64,000 nt of DNA from Pseudopedobacter saltans DSM 12145 (lineage in GTDB: Bacteria; Bacteroidota; Bacteroidia; Sphingobacteriales; Sphingobacteriaceae), in contig NC_015177.1 of NCBI RefSeq assembly GCF_000190735.1, positions 3,224,001-3,288,000 of the forward strand, written 5' to 3'. Made by a program: the position numbers and the translations under genes. Positions 17,087 to 26,567 of the stretch are shown piece by piece (position 1 is the first letter of the stretch; the number at the start of each line of letters is the position of its first letter). The notes beneath the pieces were generated by a model. That model had not been told where the DNA came from, did not search any database, and saw only the letters and a program-made list of their open reading frames with translations.

Positions 17087-20000
17087 TTAAAAAGTGAAAT
17101 TAAGTCCTACTAAATAGTTTCGCGTGGCAGGTACATTATAACCTACTACAGGCAAACGTTGTACAATTTGAGTAGTAACAGCTTGATTTTGATTTCCGTA
17201 GGAGTTCGGTTCGGGATCCATACCTGACTCTTTATGAAACGGTGAAAATAAAACGAACGGATTTTGAGCGGTAAAATAAATTCTTGCTTGGCTAATACCT
17301 GCATTTTCCATCCACTTACCATTAAAATTATAGCCTAAAGAAATAGTTCTAATTTTCAAATAAGAGGCATCAAAATACGCCATAGTACTCATATACTTGG
17401 GATTATCTGCTGCTGTTATCCCTCCGGGTCTAGGATATTTGGCTCCCGTATTTTCAGGTGTCCAATAGTCCACACTAACGTTATTGTGTCGTCCATTCAA
17501 TAGGTTTAAATAACTAGTTCCTCCGTGTAAAGTGGAAATCAATGTACCACCATTCTTAAATGCAGCTACAATTCCTAAATCAAAGCCTTTGTAAGAGAAA
17601 CGAGTATTAAATCCTCCTTGAAATTTCGGGTCAAAGTCTAAAATCTGGCGATCAGCTGCGCCAATTTGTCTCACTGGAACACCATTATTATCATACTCTC
17701 CAGTATACTTAACCTTGATCATCCCTACATTTCCTCCTGGTTCTAGAACATTTAAATGAGAATCTCCAGTCTGCCAAAGTCCAATTCGCTCATAATCGTA
17801 AATAACATTAATAGGATGACCTACAAACCACCAGTTACCCTCATTCCTATCTGAGCCAGATGTCAGTGCTAATAATTTATTACGATTTGTGTATAAATTA
17901 ACTCCTGCTTCCCATCTAAAACCGTTTGGATTATCTATGATTACACCATTTAGAGAAAGCTCAAAACCTTTGTTTTCCGTTTCTCCTATATTACTGGTAA
18001 ATCTGTTTACACCGGTTGTTGGAGGCAAATCAACAGCTAAAAGTATATCTTTTGTGTGCTGTTTATAATATTCTATTGTACCACTTAAACGTCCTGCAAA
18101 AAGTCCGAAGTCTAAACCGAAGTTCCAGGTATTTGTGAACTCCCACCCTAAATTCTCGTTTGGCAATTCTGAGATAATATAACCAGTCTCATAACTTTCA
18201 TCTCCGTTATCTCCAAAGTTATAAAATCGATTACTTAACCTGCCCAAAGTAGCATAAGGAGCAACCGCCTGATTAGATGTTACTCCATAACCAACTCTTA
18301 ATTTCAATAAGCTTAAAGGAGTAACTTCACTCATAAAAGACTCCTGAGCTATGTTCCATCCTGCGGAAACTGCTGGATAAGTATGCCATTTTCTTCCGGG
18401 CGCTAATCGAGAAGAGCCGTCAGCTCTTAACGTAGCGGATAGCATATAACGATTATCATAATTGTACATCACACGCCCCATCCAAGATTGTAAGCCCCAA
18501 ACGGTATGACCTTGATTATCGGGATTAATTGTAATATTTCCCTGTGGAGCCTGCCCCAAGTTAAAATATTGAAAATGCTCTGCAGCCAGATCCCTTACAG
18601 AAATATCCGAACGGTAAAATGTATTTTCTTGAGCAGAATACAATCCAACCGCATTAAATTCGTGTTTACCGAATCTACGATCGTAAGTTAGTAAGTTTTC
18701 AATTGCCCAATCCGTCATTGTAGAATTGTTAATTCCTGCTGTTGAAGGTTCATTAGGGTTTGTAGCACTAGTAACCCCTTTTCCAGTAAAATTTCCACCG
18801 GTAGTTTGACGAATATTCAATCCTAAATTCACTCTAGCCTTTAAACCCTCAACCCAAGGCGCCCGAACCTCAACATACATATTATTATATGAGCCTAAAC
18901 CTTTGGCTTCACTCAACCATCTATCTTTTAAATCGTTTATTAAGTCCTTGGTCCACACCTTATAAGGATCTGTAGAAGCATATGTAGATCGCTTTAAGTT
19001 TCCATTTGCATCATACGGCGAAGCCAGGGGTGAAGCGCCCAATGCATCAGAAATGCCAACTTGATTACCTTCAGTAACTGTATAGCTGTTATTAGATGTT
19101 AAACCAAACCGGAAATACTTCCCAGCCTCCTGATCTACAGCGGCTCTTATAGAATATCTATTAAAATCATTAGTAGGCAGAACAGACTGATCTTTATAAT
19201 AACCTATACCAACAGAAAAATTACCTCTTTCTGAGCCTTTGGAAAGATTTACGTCATGACTCATCGTCATCGCATTCCTATAAAGTAAATCCTGCCAATC
19301 AGTATTTGCATTATCAAGCTCATCTGACGAAGGTGCAAAAGTTCCAATATTCAATTCTTGTTGAGTTTTAGTGGCTTCTGTTCTTAGACGAGCGAATTCA
19401 GGACCGTCCATCATTGGGACGCGGGAAAATAAATTCTTAAGCCCGTAAAAAGAATTATATGAAACTCTTGCTGCCTGGCCCTTCTGCCCCCTGAACGATG
19501 TAACTAAAATTACTCCATTGGCTCCGCGGGAACCATATATTGCGGTAGCAGAGGCATCCTTTAAAATATCTATACTTCTTATACTATTGGGATCAATATC
19601 ATTGATAGAACCCGAAAAAGGAATTCCATCTAAAACTACTAAAGGCGCATCTTGTCCAGAGTTTGGGTCAGCATTCAAAGATCGAGTTCCCCTAATACGA
19701 ATTTGCATTCCCGAACCAGGTCTGCTCGAAGTTTGTGTCATTTCTACGCCGGCAACACGCCCCTGTAAAGCCTGGGTAATATTAGCCGAAGGTACTTCTC
19801 TTAAGGCTTCTCCTTTTATTGAAGCTACAGAACCTGTCACTGCTTCAGCTCTTTGCGTACCATAACCTATCACTACTACCTCCTGCAAGTTCTTTTGGTC
19901 GGGATTTAATGTCACAGTAATATTTGTTTTTCCTGACACGTTGACTTCCTTACTTTCATATCCAATGTAGGAAACAATAATTGCAGATATGGAAGACGAC

Positions 20001-20212
20001 GACTTAAGCTCGAAATCTCCGTTAGCTCCCGTCAAGGTACTAGAAGTACCGCCTTTTGCTTTTACTGCAGCACCCGGTAAAGGCTGACCCGTTTCGTCCA
20101 GCACCCTACCTTTTAAATTTGCCTGGGCAAAAGCTCCCAGAGGCAAAATAAATGTCGCTATCATAAATAGCAACAATAATTTAGTTTTCTTTAATTGGTT
20201 GGCTTTGTTCAT
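17087..20212 (-). CDS. SusC/RagA-family TonB-dependent outer-membrane transporter
   Basis: A 1041-residue porin-like importer. Order of domains: signal peptide (cleavage after AFA at residue 29), CarboxypepD-regulatory-like domain (about 33-110, LKGRVLDETGQPLPGAAV), TonB box-like linker and plug (about 115-230, EVVVIGYGTQ, ALQGRVAGVEM, GANGVILVTS), then a 22-strand barrel to the terminal Phe (LVGLNFTF). It moves oligosaccharides bound by SusD into the periplasm using TonB energy. It is divergent from uxuA over a 476-base region with several LacI-like operators, which points to uronate-responsive control. Confidence 0.97.
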   Translation of the reverse strand: MNKANQLKKTKLLLLFMIATFILPLGAFAQANLKGRVLDETGQPLPGAAVKAKGGTSSTLTGANGDFELKSSSSISAIIVSYIGYESKEVNVSGKTNITVTLNPDQKNLQEVVVIGYGTQRAEAVTGSVASIKGEALREVPSANITQALQGRVAGVEMTQTSSRPGSGMQIRIRGTRSLNADPNSGQDAPLVVLDGIPFSGSINDIDPNSIRSIDILKDASATAIYGSRGANGVILVTSFRGQKGQAARVSYNSFYGLKNLFSRVPMMDGPEFARLRTEATKTQQELNIGTFAPSSDELDNANTDWQDLLYRNAMTMSHDVNLSKGSERGNFSVGIGYYKDQSVLPTNDFNRYSIRAAVDQEAGKYFRFGLTSNNSYTVTEGNQVGISDALGASPLASPYDANGNLKRSTYASTDPYKVWTKDLINDLKDRWLSEAKGLGSYNNMYVEVRAPWVEGLKARVNLGLNIRQTTGGNFTGKGVTSATNPNEPSTAGINNSTMTDWAIENLLTYDRRFGKHEFNAVGLYSAQENTFYRSDISVRDLAAEHFQYFNLGQAPQGNITINPDNQGHTVWGLQSWMGRVMYNYDNRYMLSATLRADGSSRLAPGRKWHTYPAVSAGWNIAQESFMSEVTPLSLLKLRVGYGVTSNQAVAPYATLGRLSNRFYNFGDNGDESYETGYIISELPNENLGWEFTNTWNFGLDFGLFAGRLSGTIEYYKQHTKDILLAVDLPPTTGVNRFTSNIGETENKGFELSLNGVIIDNPNGFRWEAGVNLYTNRNKLLALTSGSDRNEGNWWFVGHPINVIYDYERIGLWQTGDSHLNVLEPGGNVGMIKVKYTGEYDNNGVPVRQIGAADRQILDFDPKFQGGFNTRFSYKGFDLGIVAAFKNGGTLISTLHGGTSYLNLLNGRHNNVSVDYWTPENTGAKYPRPGGITAADNPKYMSTMAYFDASYLKIRTISLGYNFNGKWMENAGISQARIYFTAQNPFVLFSPFHKESGMDPEPNSYGNQNQAVTTQIVQRLPVVGYNVPATRNYLVGLNFTF

Positions 20213-20399
20213 AACTGAATAAATTTTCGTTCGTTTATTTCTTTAAGTGGGACGGGTTGTTTAGTAAACCGAAATTTCACTATACCCTAAATGCTAATCT
20301 CATTTTTAAGTTTATAAATGTTTATTATTTAAATGATCAATCAGCTTTTCGATTAAGCTTTAATTGGTTATGATAAAATTAAAAACTTAAATTGAATTT

Positions 20400-20413
20400 T
20401 GCAACCGATTGCA
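20400..20413. promoter_or_regulatory. LacI-type operator 1 (susC side)
   Basis: tgcaaccgattgca is an exact match to TGCAAYCGRTTGCA. It lies 188 bases upstream of the susC start and is the most susC-proximal site, so a role in susC control is likely. Confidence 0.75.
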
Positions 20414-20475
20414 TAAATTTTTCGTCTTTTTATATGATTTTTTTAAAAAACACTTTAATACAAGTCAAAAATAAC

Positions 20476-20494
20476 TGTTATCGGTTGCATAACA
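20476..20494. promoter_or_regulatory. LacI-type operator 2, imperfect core with longer arms
   Basis: The 19-base word tgttatcggttgcataaca keeps one perfect half-site (cggttgca). The other half is degenerate, but the outer tgtta/taaca arms are complementary. It lies between operators 1 and 3. Confidence 0.6.
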
Positions 20495-20615
20495 ATAAGA
20501 TACTTTTTGTTAGTTTTCTCAAATAATAGTATAAATCAGTCGAAACCAAACTTTGAAGAATTAGTTTGAAGACCAAATTGGTTTGATAGCAAAATAGAAA
20601 CTAAAAAACCAAAAC

Positions 20616-20629
20616 AGCAACCGATTGCA
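20616..20629. promoter_or_regulatory. LacI-type operator 3, abutting the uxuA -7 element
   Basis: agcaaccgattgca deviates from the consensus at its first base only. It ends at 20629, directly before the TAACTTTG box, so a bound protein would block RNA polymerase from the uxuA promoter. Confidence 0.72.
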
Positions 20630-20637
20630 TAACTTTG
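20630..20637 (+). promoter_or_regulatory. uxuA: Candidate -7 promoter element of uxuA
   Basis: TAACTTTG fits the Bacteroidota -7 consensus TAnnTTTG and lies 51 bases before the uxuA ATG. No clear TTTG -33 box is visible at the expected distance, which would suit an activated or tightly repressed promoter. A start site near 20643-20645 is predicted. Confidence 0.5.
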
Positions 20638-20659
20638 TATATTTACATCAAAGTTTATT

Positions 20660-20673
20660 TGATACCGATTGCA
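20660..20673. promoter_or_regulatory. LacI-type operator 4 in the uxuA leader
   Basis: tgataccgattgca keeps the ccgattgca half and a degenerate left half. It ends 15 bases before the uxuA ATG, inside the predicted 5' leader, and could act as a roadblock or as the second site of a pair with operator 3. Confidence 0.6.
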
Positions 20674-20688
20674 AAAAATATAAATAAA

Positions 20689-21858
20689 ATGAGTTTAATA
20701 CAAACCATGAGGTGGTATGGTCCTACTGACATTGTATCATTAAAAGATTTAAAACAAGCTGGCTGTACAGGCGTGGTTACAGCCTTACATCAAATACCAG
20801 TTGGAGAAATCTGGGAAATAAAAGAAATTGAAGAAAGAAAACATATAATAGAATTGGAAGGGCTGCGATGGGAAGTCGTTGAAAGCCTTCCTGTCCATGA
20901 CGATATTAAAAAGAGAAACGGCAATTACAAACTGTATATCAATAATTATATAGAAAGCTTAAGGAATCTTTCTGAATGTGACATTAAGGTTATTACTTAC
21001 AATTTTATGCCTGTTCTCGACTGGATGCGTACAGATCTGCAATACAAACTTTCGTCAGGAGCGCTGGCTTTGAGGTTTGAAAAATTGGCCTTTATAGCTT
21101 TTGATCTGTTCCTTTTAAAAAGGCCAGAAGCAGAAAAAGATTATTCCCCGAAAGACAGAGAAAAAGCCAAATCCCTCTTCGATAAACTCTCTCCAGCCGA
21201 GAAAAGCAAATTAAATTCTACCTGTTTGCAAGCATTACCTGGCAGTAAAGAAAACTTTACCTCAGAACAGGTTTTAGGACTTCTGAACGAATATAAAGGA
21301 ATAGATGCACAAATATTAAGACAGAATCTAGTTTCGTTTTTAGAAGAGATAACGCCGCTGGCAGACCAACTCGATATTCAATTAGCAATACACCCGGACG
21401 ACCCTCCATATCCTATTTTAGGACTGCCGAGAATAATGTCTACACAAACAGATGCTTTATATATAATGAATAAAGTACCAGCTAAATCCAATGGTTTCTG
21501 CTTTTGCAGTGGGTCTTTTGGAGCTCGGCCAGATAATAATCTTCCAGAAATGATTGATAAACTGGGATCCAGAATATATTTCACCCATTTAAGGAGCACG
21601 AAGCGTGACGAGTTGGGGAACTTCTATGAAGCCAATCATCTGAAAGGAGACGCAAATATGTTCGAAATCATCAAGCGCCTAGTTAGACTTATGAAAAAAG
21701 AAAATAGAGCCATTCCTATGCGCCCTGATCATGGACATCAAATGCTCGATGATTTAAGTAAAAATCCATATCCTGGTTATTCCGCTATAGGCAGACTGAA
21801 AGGTCTGGCGGAATTAAGAGGACTTGAATTGGGAATCCAGAAAATTTTAGAGCAATAA
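20689..21858 (+). CDS. uxuA: D-mannonate dehydratase
   Basis: A 389-residue metal-dependent dehydratase that converts D-mannonate to 2-keto-3-deoxygluconate in glucuronate breakdown. The frame is open further upstream (to 20635), but the ATG at 20689 begins the family N-terminus (MSLIQTMRWYGPTDIVSL) and clears the operators. Metal- and substrate-site motifs are CSGSFGARPDNNLPEMI, YFTHLRSTKRDE and MRPDHGHQMLDD. It is a single-gene forward unit, divergent from susC and convergent with exuT, and probably repressed through operators 3 and 4. Its product feeds kdgK and eda. Confidence 0.97.
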   Translation: MSLIQTMRWYGPTDIVSLKDLKQAGCTGVVTALHQIPVGEIWEIKEIEERKHIIELEGLRWEVVESLPVHDDIKKRNGNYKLYINNYIESLRNLSECDIKVITYNFMPVLDWMRTDLQYKLSSGALALRFEKLAFIAFDLFLLKRPEAEKDYSPKDREKAKSLFDKLSPAEKSKLNSTCLQALPGSKENFTSEQVLGLLNEYKGIDAQILRQNLVSFLEEITPLADQLDIQLAIHPDDPPYPILGLPRIMSTQTDALYIMNKVPAKSNGFCFCSGSFGARPDNNLPEMIDKLGSRIYFTHLRSTKRDELGNFYEANHLKGDANMFEIIKRLVRLMKKENRAIPMRPDHGHQMLDDLSKNPYPGYSAIGRLKGLAELRGLELGIQKILEQ

Positions 21859-21897
21859 AATAGAAAAGGCGGAGAAAATCTCCGCCTTTTCTATTTT
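21857..21897. terminator. Bidirectional terminator between uxuA and exuT
   Basis: A 19-base perfect inverted repeat (21857-21875 with 21879-21897), GC-rich in the middle (ggcggaga/tctccgcc) with a 3-base loop and flanking A and T runs. It begins on the last two bases of the uxuA stop codon and works in both directions for the convergent genes. Confidence 0.92.
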
Positions 21898-21924
21898 ATT
21901 TTATTTATTTGAAATCAATCAGTA

Positions 21925-23358
21925 TTACATTTCAACCATTTTCATTTTCGGCACCAAAGACTTCATTACAACCCACGCAATCAGGTAAGCCACCGCACAA
22001 ACAGAGAATATAATAAAATATCCTGCTTCTTCACCTTTGAATCCCATAAACACCATACCTGTTTGACCTGCATAATCGAAAAGTACTCCAGAACTTTTAT
22101 TGATAATAAAAGCACCTATACCCCCAGCCATACCGCCGATTCCCGTAACCGTAGCAATTGCTGATTTAGGGAACATATCTCCTACAGTAGAGAATATATT
22201 AGCTGACCATGCCTGATGTGCTGCACCACCGATACCGATTAAAATAACGGGAATCCAATAAGTAATATGCCCCAATGGCTGAGCAAAAAGAACCACTAAT
22301 GGAAAGAACGCAAAGATTAACATCGCCTTCATACGACCAGCATAAGGATTCATTCCTTTGTTCTCTACAAAATAAGTTGGCAACCAACCGCCAATAATAG
22401 ACAAAAGCGTAATAGCATATAAAACGAATATCGCCAACTGTCCTTCTACATCCGATGATTTAATTCCGTAAACAGAGCTTAAATAGGCCGGTGCCCAAAA
22501 TAAGAAAAACCACCATACCCCATCAGTCATAAACTTACCAAATGCAAAAGCCCAGGTTTGTTTGTGCTTAAAACACTCCACAAAAGACACTTTCTTCGTT
22601 TCTACTACTTCAGTTTGTACATTTTCAGCACTATCCTGTTGAATATAGGCAAGCTCCTCTTTAGAAACTTTAGGATGAACTTCTGGCTTCTGATACATAA
22701 ACACCCAAAATCCCATCCAAATAAAGCCTAAAGCACCGATGATGATAAAAGACATTTCCCATCCCCAATGCGCAGCAATAACCGGTATTGTGATTGGAGC
22801 AGCTAATGCACCAACAGTTGCTCCTGCGTTAAAAATACTTGTTGCTAAAGCTCTGTCCTTTTTAGGGAAGTATTCCGCGGTAGCTTTAATTGCCGCAGGA
22901 AAGTTTCCTGCCTCCCCAACCGCCAATACAAAACGTGCAAAAATAAATAAAGCTACACTCACGTTAAGTATCAGCCCAATATCATTAACGGTAGCGATTG
23001 CTTCTTTCGCTCCTTCAAAACCAACGAACCATTTTCCTGCCACAATTCCTGATGTAGCAATACCGCAATAAGCATGTAACACAGCTCCAATAGACCATAT
23101 ACCAATAGCCCATAAGAATCCTTTCTTGGTATCCATCCAATCGACAAAGCGACCGGCAAAAAGCATACTTACGGCATAAAAAATAGAGAATAAGGCCGTG
23201 ATATTTCCATAGTCATTATTTGTCCAATGAAATTCCGGAGCAATAAAATCTTTCCAGGTTAGCGACAGAACCTGCCTGTCTAGATAGTTGATTGTAGTTG
23301 CGAAAAACAAAAGGGCGCATATCGACCACCTGTATTTCCCTACTTTTTTTGTACTCAT
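21925..23358 (-). CDS. exuT: MFS hexuronate transporter (ExuT-like)
   Basis: A 477-residue inner-membrane carrier of the anion:cation symporter branch of the major facilitator superfamily, with about 12 membrane segments. Landmarks: RWSICALLFFATTINYLDRQVLS cut into the first helix, a loop arginine/aspartate pattern AGRFVDWMDTKKGF, VGEAGNFPAAIKATAEYFPKKDRA and IGGMAGGIGAFI late in the protein. It would import galacturonate and glucuronate. It is the last gene of uxaC-kdgK-eda-exuT, 23 bases after eda. Close relatives also carry galactonate or glucarate, but the operon makes hexuronate the best call. Confidence 0.9.
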   Translation of the reverse strand: MSTKKVGKYRWSICALLFFATTINYLDRQVLSLTWKDFIAPEFHWTNNDYGNITALFSIFYAVSMLFAGRFVDWMDTKKGFLWAIGIWSIGAVLHAYCGIATSGIVAGKWFVGFEGAKEAIATVNDIGLILNVSVALFIFARFVLAVGEAGNFPAAIKATAEYFPKKDRALATSIFNAGATVGALAAPITIPVIAAHWGWEMSFIIIGALGFIWMGFWVFMYQKPEVHPKVSKEELAYIQQDSAENVQTEVVETKKVSFVECFKHKQTWAFAFGKFMTDGVWWFFLFWAPAYLSSVYGIKSSDVEGQLAIFVLYAITLLSIIGGWLPTYFVENKGMNPYAGRMKAMLIFAFFPLVVLFAQPLGHITYWIPVILIGIGGAAHQAWSANIFSTVGDMFPKSAIATVTGIGGMAGGIGAFIINKSSGVLFDYAGQTGMVFMGFKGEEAGYFIIFSVCAVAYLIAWVVMKSLVPKMKMVEM

Positions 23359-23381
23359 GTCGTTTAATTTTTTAGGTTCTA

Positions 23382-24038
23382 TTATTTTGATTGTTTGATT
23401 AAAGTTAATGCTTTCAAAGCGTTTGCTTTTAAAGTAGCTAAATCGCCATTATCAAGAATTTCTTTCGTAATCATTTTACTACCCATTCCTACTGCACAAA
23501 CGCCCGACTTGAACCAGGTTTTTAAATTATTCTCCTCGATTTCTACACCACCGGTAGGAATGAATTTTTGACCTGCAAAAAGCTCTCTAATAGCTCCCAT
23601 AAAACCCGGACCTAAAATATTTGCAGGAAACAATTTAATCAATAAAGCGCCCAAAGTTTGTGCTTTACTAATTTCTGTAGGTGTCATACAACCTGGAACC
23701 CAAAGTAAATTGTTTGAATTAGCTACGTTAGCTACCTCTTCATTTACTGTTGGTGCAACAATATAATCAGCCCCAGCATCAACAAAGTCCTGCGCTTCTT
23801 TCGCCGTCTTGATAGTACCTATACCCAAATAAAATCCTTCTAAACCTTTAGTATTTTCCTTTAAAAATCTAAAATTTTCTAATGCAGCCGGGCCTCTGTT
23901 TGTATACTCTAAGGTTCTAACTCCTGCATCATACAGGGTATTGACAACATTCAAACTTAAGTTTTTGTCTTCATGATAGAACAAAGGCAACATTCCCTGT
24001 TCTATAATAATATCTAGTATTCCTTCTTTATTTATCAT
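23382..24038 (-). CDS. eda: KDPG (2-keto-3-deoxy-6-phosphogluconate) aldolase
   Basis: A 218-residue class I aldolase that splits KDPG to pyruvate and glyceraldehyde 3-phosphate, the last step of uronate breakdown. The TIM-barrel motifs are present: EYTNRGPAAL, GIGTIKTAKEAQDFVDAGADYIV, the Schiff-base Lys in LIKLFPANILGPGF, and the phosphate-binding IPTGGV. It starts inside the end of kdgK (11-base overlap), so translation is probably coupled. Confidence 0.96.
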   Translation of the reverse strand: MINKEGILDIIIEQGMLPLFYHEDKNLSLNVVNTLYDAGVRTLEYTNRGPAALENFRFLKENTKGLEGFYLGIGTIKTAKEAQDFVDAGADYIVAPTVNEEVANVANSNNLLWVPGCMTPTEISKAQTLGALLIKLFPANILGPGFMGAIRELFAGQKFIPTGGVEIEENNLKTWFKSGVCAVGMGSKMITKEILDNGDLATLKANALKALTLIKQSK

Positions 24039-25047
24039 GATTGTTTATAGTTTCAAAAATCTCTTCTTTAGTTGTTGAAGTAGCATCCGTTGGTATAAAT
24101 AACTTCTTATAAGCAGCTGCAGTTGCAAATTCCAAAGTTTCCTGATTTCCCAGCCCATTAACTATCCCAAATAACAAACCTCCCATAAATGTATCTCCAC
24201 TACCCACTTTATTTATGATTTTATCTGCAGCATACTTTTTAGAGCTATACAATTTACCTTTGGTGTATAAAGTGGTAGAATAACTAATTCCTTCTCCCGC
24301 TTCAAACCTGAATGTATTTGCTACCATTTTACATGATGAAAAACGATCTATAATTTCTTGCGAAGTTTTCGCGGAGTGCTCATAGTATTTTTCTAAAGTA
24401 TCTGGTTCAATCAACTCGTCATATAAAGGTGTTCCCAACATACGGTGAGCTGCCCAAATATTTCCCATAATTAAATCGCAATGTTCCGCGATTTCCGGAA
24501 GTATATCTACAGGGCTTTTTCCGTATTTCCAAAGTAATGCTCTAAAGTTTAGATCAAGCGCAACAAAGATTCCTCTTTCTTTACAGGCCTTTACAGCCTC
24601 CAGGCAAACGTTTGCAGCGCTTAACGAAACAGCAGGACATATTGCACTAAACTGAAAATGAGTAACGCCTTCTAAAACACTATCCCAATTGATATCACCT
24701 GGCTTTAGAAAATAAAAAGAAGAATAAGCTCTATCATATATAACACCTGAGCTTTTCAAATCTTTTCCTTCGTGAAGGTAATAAGTACCGATTCTTTCTC
24801 CTTGTAGAGCTACTCTAGAAGTATCGATATTCAGATCGTTGACATAATCTAGAATCTGATGTGTTAAAGAATGATCTGGGAGGGCTGTAAGATAAGAAAC
24901 GTCTACACCCCATTTTGCTAAAGCCGTCGCTACATTCAACTCCGCTCCGCCCACAAAAACAGAAACCTTATTGGCTTTTAGCCAGTTGGCTTCTGCATCT
25001 GGAGAGATTCTTAAAAGAAGCTCTCCAAATGTCAATACTTTCGCCAT
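24028..25047 (-). CDS. kdgK: 2-keto-3-deoxygluconate kinase (PfkB family)
   Basis: A 339-residue ribokinase-fold kinase that phosphorylates 2-keto-3-deoxygluconate to KDPG. PfkB signatures are FVGGAELNVATALAKWG near residue 32 and the catalytic anion-hole segment KVGSGDTFMGGLLFG near residue 290, with the base Asp inside it. The ATG shares one base with the uxaC stop (TAATG), a classic coupled arrangement, and the end overlaps eda. The pathway neighbours make this the KDG kinase rather than another sugar kinase. Confidence 0.94.
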   Translation of the reverse strand: MAKVLTFGELLLRISPDAEANWLKANKVSVFVGGAELNVATALAKWGVDVSYLTALPDHSLTHQILDYVNDLNIDTSRVALQGERIGTYYLHEGKDLKSSGVIYDRAYSSFYFLKPGDINWDSVLEGVTHFQFSAICPAVSLSAANVCLEAVKACKERGIFVALDLNFRALLWKYGKSPVDILPEIAEHCDLIMGNIWAAHRMLGTPLYDELIEPDTLEKYYEHSAKTSQEIIDRFSSCKMVANTFRFEAGEGISYSTTLYTKGKLYSSKKYAADKIINKVGSGDTFMGGLLFGIVNGLGNQETLEFATAAAYKKLFIPTDATSTTKEEIFETINNHDK

Positions 25048-26453
25048 TATAAATTAAAATAGTTTTTTGCATTGTTAAAACAAATGTCCTGAACTATCTT
25101 ACCAATCCATTTCTCATCATCAGGAATTTGTCCATTTTCCATTTCGTTCCCTAACAGATTACATAAAATTCTTCTGAAATATTCGTGTCTAGAGTAAGAC
25201 AAGAAACTTCTGGAATCTGTCAGCATACCAACAAATGTACTCAAAACCCCCATATTTGAAAGAGAATTTAATTGTTTTTCCATTCCATCTTTCTGATCAA
25301 GGAACCACCAGCCCGATCCGAACTGCATCTTACCTCTGGTCTTTCCGTCTTGGAAATTACCAATCATAGTTGCAAAAACATCGTTATCAGCAGGGTTCAG
25401 ATTATAGATAATTGTTTTCGCCAATTGATCTTCTAAACTTAAATTCCCTAAGAAATTAGAAAGACTTTGTGCCTGTGGATAATCGGCAATTGAATCATAA
25501 CCTGTATCCGGACCTAACCTTTTCATTTGTCCGTGGTTATTATTTCTAATAGCACCTAAATGAAATTGCTGCACCCAATCTTTTTCATGATAAATTTTAC
25601 TAACTTCTGTTAGAACGTAACCTGCAAATGCATCTACATCAGAAAAAGAGTCTACGGCACCAGCTAAGAACTTTTTAAATTCTTCTTTTTGTGCTGCAGT
25701 AAGAGAAATCTTAGATGGAACAGTATTCAATCCGTGGTCAGAAATTGAAGCACCATGCTCCGCAAAGAATTCAATTCTGTTTCTTAAAGCTGCAACCAGT
25801 GAATCAACATCTTTTATGTCTACACCTGACGCCTGAGATAATTTTGCTATATATGCTCTGTAATTACCTGCATCGCCAATAATTAATGATTTATCCGGTC
25901 TGAAAGATGGCTTTACTTTTATAGAAAAATCACTGTTTAATAAGGTTTTGTGGTACTCTAACGAATCCGTTGGGTCATCAGTTGTACCAACCATTACTAC
26001 ATTAAAACCTTTTAACAAACCTTGTGTAGAGAAGTTATCCTGAGCTAACAGCTCGTTACAATGATGATAAATTTCTTCAGCTGAATCCTCGTTTAAAAAT
26101 TTATTTATTCCAAACGGATTTTTCAGCTCCATATGCGTCCAATGGAACAATGGATTTCTGATTACTGCAGGAACAATTTTAGCCCAGGCTTTAAATTTTT
26201 CCAGATCACTGGCATCACCGGTAATATATCTTTCATCCACTCCCATGGCTCTCATAGCTCGCCATTTATAATGGTCACCTTTTAACCATATCTCAGTAAT
26301 TGTTTTGAACTTCTTGTTCTCCGCAATTTCGTTAGGAGGAAGATGGTTGTGATAATCTATAATAGGCATATCCTTAGCATAATCATGATATAATGCTTTT
26401 GCCTGTTTTGAATACAATAAAAAATCTTCTGGAATAACCGAACCTTCTTTCAT
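25047..26453 (-). CDS. uxaC: Uronate (glucuronate/galacturonate) isomerase
   Basis: A 468-residue amidohydrolase-fold isomerase that turns D-glucuronate into fructuronate and D-galacturonate into tagaturonate, the entry step for both branches. Motifs: IIDYHNHLPPNEI near residue 30 (metal His pair), RAMGVDERYITG, the GTTDDPTDSLEYH segment, and QFHLGAIRNNN late in the barrel. It is the first gene of a four-gene operon, with a LacI-like operator variant 115 bases upstream. Confidence 0.97.
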   Translation of the reverse strand: MKEGSVIPEDFLLYSKQAKALYHDYAKDMPIIDYHNHLPPNEIAENKKFKTITEIWLKGDHYKWRAMRAMGVDERYITGDASDLEKFKAWAKIVPAVIRNPLFHWTHMELKNPFGINKFLNEDSAEEIYHHCNELLAQDNFSTQGLLKGFNVVMVGTTDDPTDSLEYHKTLLNSDFSIKVKPSFRPDKSLIIGDAGNYRAYIAKLSQASGVDIKDVDSLVAALRNRIEFFAEHGASISDHGLNTVPSKISLTAAQKEEFKKFLAGAVDSFSDVDAFAGYVLTEVSKIYHEKDWVQQFHLGAIRNNNHGQMKRLGPDTGYDSIADYPQAQSLSNFLGNLSLEDQLAKTIIYNLNPADNDVFATMIGNFQDGKTRGKMQFGSGWWFLDQKDGMEKQLNSLSNMGVLSTFVGMLTDSRSFLSYSRHEYFRRILCNLLGNEMENGQIPDDEKWIGKIVQDICFNNAKNYFNL

Positions 26454-26567
26454 CTTTTAAATTTTTTTAATCGAAGAAGCTATCGCTTTCAGTCCCGCGT
26501 AGCTTATATGGAGATGTAAAATCGGAAAAACCACCGATTATATCATATAAGTCACCGTATTTTTTTA

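Larger units (their letters stand above)
20213..20688. promoter_or_regulatory. Divergent susC/uxuA control region
   Basis: This 476-base gap contains no gene. It carries four LacI-operator-like sites (20400, 20476, 20616, 20660; listed separately), a candidate -7 element for uxuA (20630) and a small palindrome accaaattggt at 20572-20582. The sites are spaced over 270 bases, enough for looping between tetramer-type repressors. The susC-proximal 190 bases are AT-rich and have no obvious operator. Confidence 0.7.
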
